Below are positions 8,196 through 13,193 of a stretch of DNA of 20,045 nucleotides, one piece after another. Both the position numbers and the translations under genes were made by a program. The notes below the pieces were generated by a model that did no database searches, was not told where the DNA came from, and saw nothing but the letters and a program-made list of their open reading frames with translations. The stretch's first letter is position 1; the number at the start of each line of letters is the position of its first letter. Origin of the DNA: Clostridiales bacterium (GTDB lineage Bacteria > Bacillota > Clostridia > Oscillospirales > Acutalibacteraceae); assembly GCA_021202245.1 (NCBI GenBank), contig JAJQDK010000072.1, forward strand, positions 1 to 20,045, in the 5' to 3' direction.

Positions 8196-8435
8196 TCACG
8201 CGCTATCCTTTACCTCTACCAACCATCTGTTTTCTTCAAAAAACAAATATTTTTCTTTTCCGAGTATCATACAGGTGTATCTTATTCCGGCGCCGCCGGC
8301 TTTAAGTGAAGCGGCATATCTGACATCGGTAATTTTATCAATCGGAAATTTTTTCTCGTCGTCCCAGCATATATATTTTGGCATCAGATTGCCGTCGCAA
8401 TCAAAGGTAGCGTTTACTTTTACATATTTTTTCAT
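8196..8435 (-). CDS. Small conserved hypothetical protein downstream of dinB
   Basis: The 79-residue protein starts MKKYVKVNATFDCDGNLMPK and contains the block DVRYAASLKAGGAGIRYTCM followed by YLFFEENRWLVEVK. I recall this pattern as a small beta-rich protein common in Clostridia, often encoded next to dinB, usually unnamed. That recall is not a search. It begins 67 bases after the dinB stop on the same strand and is the last gene before the bidirectional terminator, so it is probably co-transcribed with dinB and thus part of the SOS response. No catalytic motif is visible and its role is unknown. Confidence 0.7.
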   Translation of the reverse strand: MKKYVKVNATFDCDGNLMPKYICWDDEKKFPIDKITDVRYAASLKAGGAGIRYTCMILGKEKYLFFEENRWLVEVKDSA

Positions 8436-8502
8436 TAAGAAGCTTCTTTCTGAATCGGTTTTAATTTATGATTTTCAGCTGCGAAACTATATTTTCGATA
8501 AG

Positions 8503-9794
8503 CTATAAATATCCTGCCGGATGAATTGTATGCTCGTCCTTGGGGTTAAACGCCGAAAGTTTGTTATCGCCGAGCAGTACCGCAGGGCGCACCGCATAAT
8601 TACCGAATCGTTTTTTCAGCTTGTCAATAGTTTTGTCAAGCTGTTCGTTTTGCATCAGCTTTTCTTCACTGTTAAAAATATCTATCTGATGCGGTATATC
8701 GTCGTGTACAAAGTCGCTTACGCTTACGCCTATGCTCCTCAGCGGCTTTTGCATTTTATAGCTATGTTTAAACAGTTCAAGGGCGGTGCGTGTGATTTTC
8801 CTTGTCAAATTGGTAAAGTCATCAAGCGTACATTGTCTTGTAAATGAACACAGCTCGTTATCCCTCACGCTTATTCCAACGGTACGCGCCATAAATCCCT
8901 GTTCACGCATCCTTCGGCAAACGCTGTCGCACAGAACGTACATAACAATTTTTACGTCATCATATGTTTTCATATCCTTAGGTGTGGTGGTTGAATTTCC
9001 TATAGATTTTACCTCGCTGTTTTCGCTCATACGAGCAACGGGGGAGGAGTCGTATCCGTTGGCAAAGCCGTAAATCAAATCACCCCACTTGCCCAGGCGC
9101 TGCCGTAAAATTTCAATCGGTGCATTTGCAATATCTCCTATGGTGTAAATTCCCATAGTATTCAGCTTTTTCTTTGTCGCTCTGCCTACATAAAGCAAAT
9201 CCTCCGCAGGTGAGCGCCACACAATATCCCGGAAGTTTTCCCTTGTGATGCAGGTTACGGCGTCGGGCTTTTTGTAGTCGCTTCCGAATTTTGCAAATAT
9301 TTTATTAAAGCTCACGCCTATGCTGACGGTAATTCCGAGTTCTTTTTTTATCCGTCCGCTTATTTCACGGGCTGTTTCAAATCCGTTTTTATCTATGCCG
9401 TGAGTAACGTCAAGCCATGCTTCGTCAAGCCCGAACGGCTCTATTCTGTCGGTATAATCGCTGTAAATTTTTTTGCTCTTTCTGAAAATTTCTTGTATAA
9501 ATCAAAATGGGGAGGAACGGTTACGAGCTGAGGACATTTTTGCGATGCCTGCCATATTGCATATCCTGTTTTGATTCCGTATTTTTTGGCGAGTACGTTT
9601 TTTGCAAGAATAATTCCGTGCCTGTTTTCGACATCTCCGCCTACCGCAACCGGTTTATTTCGTATTTTGGGATTATACAGACATTCAACGCTTGCATAAA
9701 ATCCGTTGCAGTCGCTGTGCAGAATTACACGGTCATTTTTATATTTATCTCTGTTTATCACTTCATTTATATTCACACAAATCAACTCGAACAA
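8503..9794 (-). pseudogene. dinB: DNA polymerase IV (Y-family), frame-broken at an A7 run
   Basis: The upstream frame gives VILHSDCNGFYASVECLYNP with the metal-binding Asp, then RNKPVAVGGDVENRHGIILA, and ends at a false stop after SERAKKFTAIIPTE. Shifting by -1 at seven T on the plus strand (9468-9474) restores IYSDYTDRIEPFGLDEAWLD, with the second acidic motif DEAWLD, and then GVSFNKIFAKFGSDYKKP, the helix-hairpin-helix region and the little-finger domain to the stop at 8503. The total is about 430 codons, a normal length. Pol IV does error-prone translesion synthesis. The start is uncertain: the TTG at 9794 lies inside a LexA box about six bases from the predicted transcript start, so translation probably begins further in, at a GTG around 9775 or 9760. 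Only one base separates this from an intact gene. Confidence 0.88.
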
Positions 9795-9800
9795 ATGTTT
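9789..9800. promoter_or_regulatory. Second, weaker LexA box at the dinB transcript start
   Basis: GAACAAATGTTT matches GAAC-N4-GTTC except for the last base. Its centre is 24 bases from the centre of the first box, a little over two helical turns, which would allow cooperative LexA binding over the start site. Confidence 0.55.
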
Positions 9801-9806
9801 TATTTA

Positions 9807-9835
9807 ATTATAGAACGTTTGTTCTCACTTGTCAA
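9807..9835 (-). promoter_or_regulatory. Consensus sigma-A promoter of dinB
   Basis: On the minus strand TTGACA (9830-9835) and TATAAT (9807-9812) are both perfect, with a 17-base spacer. Predicted transcription start is near 9800. The spacer is occupied by a LexA box. Confidence 0.85.
9813..9824. promoter_or_regulatory. LexA (SOS) operator inside the dinB promoter spacer
   Basis: GAACGTTTGTTC is a perfect match to the Firmicute LexA/DinR core GAAC-N4-GTTC. It sits wholly between the -35 and -10 elements, so bound LexA would block RNA polymerase. Confidence 0.88.
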
Positions 9836-9901
9836 TAAGAAAAATATTGAAATATTTCAAGCTTTATTTAACCGAAGATGTTAACCGATTAAAATAAAAA
9901 A

Positions 9902-9934
9902 GCTCCTTTAGTCTGTAACTCAGATTAAAGGAGC
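9902..9934 (-). terminator. Intrinsic terminator of the small minus-strand transcript
   Basis: GCTCCTTTA (9902-9910) pairs with TAAAGGAGC (9926-9934), extended by TCTG/CAGA. On the minus strand it is followed by TTTTTTATTTT, a good U-tract. It also has a weaker plus-strand T-tract, so it may act both ways. Confidence 0.8.
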
Positions 9935-10021
9935 CTTTAAATTGTATTTTATTAGGATTGCAGCCGTTAATATATTTTGCGGCAGGGCAGATAACAGCAT
10001 AACAATTACCATGCCCAACAT
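9920..10021 (-). ncRNA. Small transcript with a possible 33-aa hydrophobic ORF
   Basis: A strong minus-strand promoter (10026-10054) and a terminator (9902-9934) bracket a transcript of about 125 bases. It contains an ORF from ATG at 10021 to TGA at 9920 starting MLGMVIVMLLSALPQNILTA, a single membrane helix with two lysines near the end (ILIKYNLKAPLI). The predicted transcript start is at or beside the ATG, so translation would have to be leaderless, and no Shine-Dalgarno precedes the internal ATGs. GCCG/CGGC and GCAT/ATGC inverted repeats also allow folding. Two readings remain: a small regulatory RNA, or a small membrane peptide of the type I toxin kind. The transcript is well supported; the peptide is not. 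Confidence 0.4.
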
Positions 10022-10025
10022 TATA

Positions 10026-10054
10026 ATTATATCATATACAAAATCAAAGTACAA
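10026..10054 (-). promoter_or_regulatory. Sigma-A promoter of the small minus-strand transcript
   Basis: On the minus strand TTGTAC (10049-10054) and a perfect TATAAT (10026-10031) are 17 bases apart. It is back to back with the plus-strand consensus promoter that begins at 10099. Confidence 0.7.
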
Positions 10055-10098
10055 TAGATTTTAACAAAATAAAAATTTAATTATTTTTCATATTTCTA

Positions 10099-10127
10099 TT
10101 GACAATGTTAAAAAAATAATGTATAAT
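10099..10127 (+). promoter_or_regulatory. Perfect-consensus sigma-A promoter upstream of a 27-codon ORF
   Basis: TTGACA (10099-10104) and TATAAT (10122-10127) are exact, 17 bases apart. The transcript should start near 10134, giving a short leader of about 27 bases to the ATG at 10161. Confidence 0.85.
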
Positions 10128-10160
10128 ATAGACAAAGAAAAAGACAAGGAGGTTTCAATT

Positions 10161-10244
10161 ATGAAATACACAAAACCCTTTGTAACACAGATTAAAGATA
10201 TCAAACGGAGTCTTCCGCCTAACAGTTTGGGCCGTGTGCTCTAA
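10161..10244 (+). CDS. 27-residue peptide ORF with consensus promoter and ribosome site
   Basis: The ORF begins MKYTKPFVTQIKDIKRSLPP and ends NSLGRVL. AAGGAGG (10146-10152) lies eight bases before the ATG, and the promoter at 10099-10127 is perfect, so expression signals are as strong as any in the window. The peptide is basic, not hydrophobic, and has no signal peptide, Cys or Trp. The N-terminal MK-Y-KP form resembles leader regions of several peptide natural-product precursors of Clostridia, but no maturase or transporter gene lies within the window nearby, so that is only a hint. A longer product by frameshift is possible: another frame stays open for about 40 codons past 10230. It could also be a regulatory leader peptide or the 5' remnant of a lost gene. 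Confidence 0.5.
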   Translation: MKYTKPFVTQIKDIKRSLPPNSLGRVL

Positions 10245-10517
10245 GCGATATTCAGAAATTCTTATCTGTTGTCAAAGCAGCTGATCATTTTAATGTAAAA
10301 ACATTCCGATATTTTAATAATATTTATTTTAGATCAACGAGCTTGCTTTGATTGCTCCTAAAAACAACCTGAACATAAAATGCAGACGTATGTTGAAACG
10401 TAATTAAAAGAGTGGTATCTAACTTGTTATGTTTGATGTTATCGGTATTTAAAAGGTTGTTTGTATGCCCGGATAAGCGGATTTGATTATTTGCTTATTG
10501 TATATCGGCAAAACAGA
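10245..10517 (+). other. Non-coding stretch after the 27-codon ORF
   Basis: I see no supported gene here. The longest open stretch (10228-10350, +2 frame relative to the peptide) lacks a start and ribosome site. There are weak inverted repeats only: ATATT/AATAT near 10309-10323 followed by a few T, AACAT/ATGTT near 10371-10395, and ATAAGC/GCTTAT near 10473-10498. Transcription from 10134 may run through to 10930. Confidence 0.4.
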
Positions 10518-10546
10518 TTGACATTACAATTTCAATTTAATATAGA
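10518..10546 (+). promoter_or_regulatory. Sigma-A promoter of a putative structured RNA
   Basis: A perfect TTGACA (10518-10523) is followed after 17 bases by TATAGA (10541-10546), four of six consensus bases including the key first TA. No ORF with a ribosome site follows within 500 bases on this strand. Confidence 0.6.
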
Positions 10547-10561
10547 TTTCAAATGAAATAA

Positions 10562-10715
10562 AAATTCAATTATGGTGGTTAGACCAATGAGAAGTTAAAA
10601 TTTTTCTAAAATTTTAAGATCGGAGTATAGTCCAATGCGCTGTTAATTGTTAAACAAAATCATACTGTACAATGCTTATGTACACTAAATTTAATAACGG
10701 AGGTATAGTCCAAAG
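10562..10715 (+). repeat. Three diverged direct repeats, core GGAGGTATAGTCCAA
   Basis: Copies: 10562-10589 (core GGTGGTTAGACCAATG), 10609-10637 (core CGGAGTATAGTCCAATG) and 10687-10715 (core CGGAGGTATAGTCCAAAG), each preceded by an AAATT-rich stretch. Core starts are about 48 and 77 bases apart, so this is not a CRISPR. Each core carries a Shine-Dalgarno-like GGTGG/GGAG/GGAGG; in the first two an ATG follows at proper distance and opens a three-codon ORF (MRS, MRC) ending in TAA, while the third has AAG instead. They may be protein-binding sites, RNA motifs, or relics of duplicated peptide starts. Confidence 0.5.
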
Positions 10716-10898
10716 TACAATTTAGATTGATATAGCTTATTGCGGGAATCATCTTCCCGTATTCAAATCAAGTATGAACACCTTATAATTATCCTAAATG
10801 AAGTAGAATATATTAGTAATTATAAGACTTACCGCATAAAATGTTGCGAAATATGTTGTGCGATAACTGATAACAGGTGAATTTTTAAAAGTAAGATC

Positions 10899-10930
10899 AA
10901 GAGGTGATTGCAAATATGCAGTCACCTCTT
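10899..10930 (+). terminator. Strong intrinsic terminator
   Basis: AAGAGGTGA (10899-10907) pairs perfectly with TCACCTCTT (10922-10930), and TGCA/TGCA extend the stem with a four-base loop. TTTT closes the plus-strand side. It ends any plus-strand transcript from 10134 or 10553 before the convergent spo0A gene. Confidence 0.85.
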
Positions 10931-11084
10931 TTGCTGTAAAAGCTTTTAGGCTTCAGCTGCTTTTGTCTACAGCGAAAGCGGAAAATTATTACGCAGATTA
11001 TTGTGTGTTATTCGCTGCATTCAGGGTAAAATATGAAAGTAAAGGGCTGCTTCAATCTCTCAAAACAGCCCTTGTCAATATTCA

Positions 11085-11855
11085 TCAGCCCGTATTTTTA
11101 ATTTGCAGTCTGAGTTTGTCAGAAATCATAGCGATAAATTCGCTGTTTGTAGGCTTGCCTCTGTCGTTGCGAATGGTGTAACCGAAATACGAATTAAGCA
11201 CATCAATATCTCCTCTGTCCCAGGCAACCTCGATTGCGTGGCGGATAGCTCGCTCCACACGGGAAGAGGTGGTTTCATATTTCTTGGCTACAGACGGATA
11301 CAACTGCTTGGTTACGGCGTTTATGATTTCCGGATGCTCAACCGCCATCATAATGGAATCTCTGAGATAGTGATAACCCTTTATATGGGCAGGCACACCG
11401 ATTTCGTGAAGAATTTCGGTAACCTTCAGCTCAATGTCATGGGCGTCAACAACTGCACGGTTCTGAAATGCGCGGTCGCTGCTTTTGTTCATCATATTTA
11501 CAATGTTCTCACACATTTCCTCTACGTTGTACGGCTTCAAGACAAAATAGCTCGCGCCCGAGTACATTATCTCTTTCTCCATCAGAGGACTGTGAAAGGA
11601 CGAAAAAACAATGAACAGAGGAGCCTTTACGCTTTGTCGTTTTATGCTGCGCATAACTCCGATTGCATCAAGCTTTGTCATAAAGGAATCCATCAGCACC
11701 GCATCTGACTGTTCCTGCTCTATCCTGTCGCAAAGCTCCTCTCCGTCCTTGGAACAAAAGGCTGCGGAAATATTAAAATTTTGAAATAATTTCAGATTTT
11801 TCTGAGAAAATTCCACCGCATCCTCCGTTATTATGAGTTTAATTTTTGATGTCAT
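11085..11855 (-). CDS. spo0A: Sporulation master regulator Spo0A
   Basis: Spo0A is the phosphorelay response regulator that commits cells to sporulation. Starting at the ATG at 11855, preceded by AGGAGG, the protein has 256 residues; the longer TTG/ATG frame to 11900 would pass through the ribosome site. The receiver domain (1-~120) shows acidic pair E11 D12, phosphoacceptor D56 (LMDSF), S85 and K107 (VLKPYN). The C-terminal DNA-binding domain (~150-254) has the family block EILHEIGVPAHIKGYHYLRD, then YETTSSRVERAIRHAIEVAW and YFGYT, with the recognition helix in SSRVERAIRHAI. Receiver residues after D56 differ from the usual MPxLDG (here FMTKLDAIG), which I believe is common in this group. 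It lies downstream of spoIVB, the conserved order in spore formers. Confidence 0.96.
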   Translation of the reverse strand: MTSKIKLIITEDAVEFSQKNLKLFQNFNISAAFCSKDGEELCDRIEQEQSDAVLMDSFMTKLDAIGVMRSIKRQSVKAPLFIVFSSFHSPLMEKEIMYSGASYFVLKPYNVEEMCENIVNMMNKSSDRAFQNRAVVDAHDIELKVTEILHEIGVPAHIKGYHYLRDSIMMAVEHPEIINAVTKQLYPSVAKKYETTSSRVERAIRHAIEVAWDRGDIDVLNSYFGYTIRNDRGKPTNSEFIAMISDKLRLQIKNTG

Positions 11856-11890
11856 AAGATAACCTCCTGAATAATTTCTATGATGAAATA

Positions 11891-11919
11891 ATATTACCAC
11901 AAATTGGTAAACTTGGCAA
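11891..11919 (-). promoter_or_regulatory. Sigma-A-type promoter of spo0A
   Basis: On the minus strand TTGCCA (11914-11919) and TAATAT (11891-11896) are 17 bases apart, starting transcription near 11884, about 30 bases before the ATG. Inferred by pattern only. Confidence 0.5.
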
Positions 11920-11972
11920 GAGGTTCCAAAAACTTTTTTTAAAAAATTTTAAAAAATATTTTAGGAAGTTTT

Positions 11973-11979
11973 TTCGACA
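11973..11979 (-). promoter_or_regulatory. 0A box upstream of spo0A
   Basis: TGTCGAA on the minus strand, followed by further A, matches the Spo0A-binding core (TTTGTCGAAA-type). It lies about 54 bases upstream of the predicted -35 and just after the spoIVB stop. Spo0A autoregulation is known in Bacillus; here it is inferred. Confidence 0.6.
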
Positions 11980-12003
11980 TCTAAAAAACTACAAAATGTT
12001 GTA

Positions 12004-13020
12004 TTAACCCTCATAATTCAACACCATATTTTGTGCCGATATTCCATAGCCCTCATCCGGATTGTTTAGGAACACATGGGTAACGGCTCCCACTAATTTA
12101 CCGTTCTGCACAATCGGGCTGCCACTCATACCCTGCACTATACCGCTGCATTTCTCTAACAGCTCATCATTTGTAATCTTTATGACAAAATTTTCATTTG
12201 AGCTTGCGGAATCGTTGCATATTTTGCTGATTTCTATATCGTAGCAGCCAACCCTGTCGCCGTATACGGTTGTATAAATCTCTGCCTTGCCGACCTTAAT
12301 TTCATCGGCATCGGCAATTTCTATTTTTGTTTTCTTTTGATACGAGTTATCGTTAATTGTTCCGTAAACACCTATATCGGTATTCTGCGTAAGGAAACCG
12401 ATTTGTGTGTCGGTAAAGTAACCGTTCAGACTTCCTGCGCTCCCTGCGGTGCTTTTGGTAACTCCGCTGATTTCGGCTTTCAGCACTTCGCCCTTTGCAA
12501 GCGGCATCAACGTAAGCGTTTCGCTGTCGCACATTCCGTGTCCCAAAGCTGCAAAGTATGAGCTTTCACTGTCGTAATAGGTTATAGTCCCTATACCGGC
12601 GCAGCTGTCACGAACCCAGATTCCGAGCAGATAGGAGCCCGCCGTATTTTTAATAGGAGTTACCTTTTTGCTCAGCTTTTTACCGTCGCGTTCAATCGTA
12701 AACACAAGCTCTTTACCGCTGCAGCCCAAAATCAGACTTTGCAGCTTTTCATTACTTGTAATTTTGTTTCCGTCAACCTCTTTAATAATATCGTTCACTT
12801 TTATTCTGCCGCTTTGAGCCGGGCAAACATATTTGCTGCCGTTGTAATAGTTTTCAAGCTGTGTTACGATAACACCGTTTGCATAAAATTTAACTCCGAA
12901 CGATTCTCCTCCGAGATACACGCTTTTGACTGCCTCGCTTGCTTCAAGCGAAAAGGCGCTTGAGCCTAAAATTAAAATGAATGATAAGGCAACTGACAGT
13001 ATTTTTATAAATTTTTTCAA
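12004..13020 (-). CDS. spoIVB: SpoIVB signalling serine peptidase
   Basis: SpoIVB (peptidase family S55) is made in the forespore, crosses to the space between the two spore membranes and cleaves SpoIVFA, which triggers pro-sigma-K processing. The TTG start follows AGAGGGTG. A membrane/signal segment (residues 4-22) leads to a PDZ-like domain (~35-120: GVIVTQLENYYN, GRIKVNDIIKEVDGNKI) and the peptidase domain with H161 in AALGHGMCD and S299 in IVQGMSGSPIVQNGKLVGAV. N284-D285, 14-15 residues before the serine, occupies the third catalytic position. The length, 338 residues, is somewhat shorter than the ~425 of Bacillus. It is immediately upstream of spo0A as in most spore formers. I could not find a convincing sigma-G promoter. 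Confidence 0.94.
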   Translation of the reverse strand: MKKFIKILSVALSFILILGSSAFSLEASEAVKSVYLGGESFGVKFYANGVIVTQLENYYNGSKYVCPAQSGRIKVNDIIKEVDGNKITSNEKLQSLILGCSGKELVFTIERDGKKLSKKVTPIKNTAGSYLLGIWVRDSCAGIGTITYYDSESSYFAALGHGMCDSETLTLMPLAKGEVLKAEISGVTKSTAGSAGSLNGYFTDTQIGFLTQNTDIGVYGTINDNSYQKKTKIEIADADEIKVGKAEIYTTVYGDRVGCYDIEISKICNDSASSNENFVIKITNDELLEKCSGIVQGMSGSPIVQNGKLVGAVTHVFLNNPDEGYGISAQNMVLNYEG

Positions 13021-13193
13021 TAAATCACCCTCTTTCCGTTGCCTTTATTATCATTTCCGTTTATAATAAAAGAAAATCAATTTTCAGATTATTATAAATA
13101 AACTTGGTATTCAAAAATTTTTAAGCCCGATAGATTCATAACAATTTCAAATAATTTTCTCAGATTTAATCTTTTTCAAAATCGGAGGTTTAT

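Larger units (their letters stand above)
10553..10935 (+). ncRNA. Putative structured non-coding RNA with alternating repeats and hairpins
   Basis: Between the promoter at 10518 and the terminator at 10899 there is no plausible protein gene, but there is a regular series of inverted repeats: TTAAAATTT/AAATTTTAA (10595-10603/10609-10617), TGTACA/TGTACA (10666-10671/10679-10684), CGGGAA/TTCCCG with a five-base loop (10743-10748/10754-10759), and CTTATAATTA/TAATTATAAG (10782-10791/10817-10826, with CTAA/TTAG inside). Three diverged copies of a ~28-base motif containing GGAG(G)TATAGTCCAA lie between them. The unit would be about 380 bases long. I do not recognise it as a known RNA family. AT-richness makes some inverted repeats expected by chance, but the GC hairpin, the terminator and the repeats are less so. 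Confidence 0.45.

Noticed and set aside
10245..10360. RiPP or agr-type operon downstream of the 27-codon ORF
   Set aside because: No maturase, protease, transporter or kinase frame follows; only short unsupported frames are present.
10562..10715. CRISPR array
   Set aside because: Only three imperfect copies with unequal spacing (48 and 77 bases), and no cas gene in the window.
11103..11708. Plus-strand frame of 201 codons opposite spo0A
   Set aside because: It is the antisense shadow of the conserved Spo0A frame, with no ribosome site.
13030..13140. Sigma-G promoter for spoIVB
   Set aside because: TGAATA and several TAATAA-like words occur, but none has proper spacing to a CATAATA-type -10; not reported as a feature.
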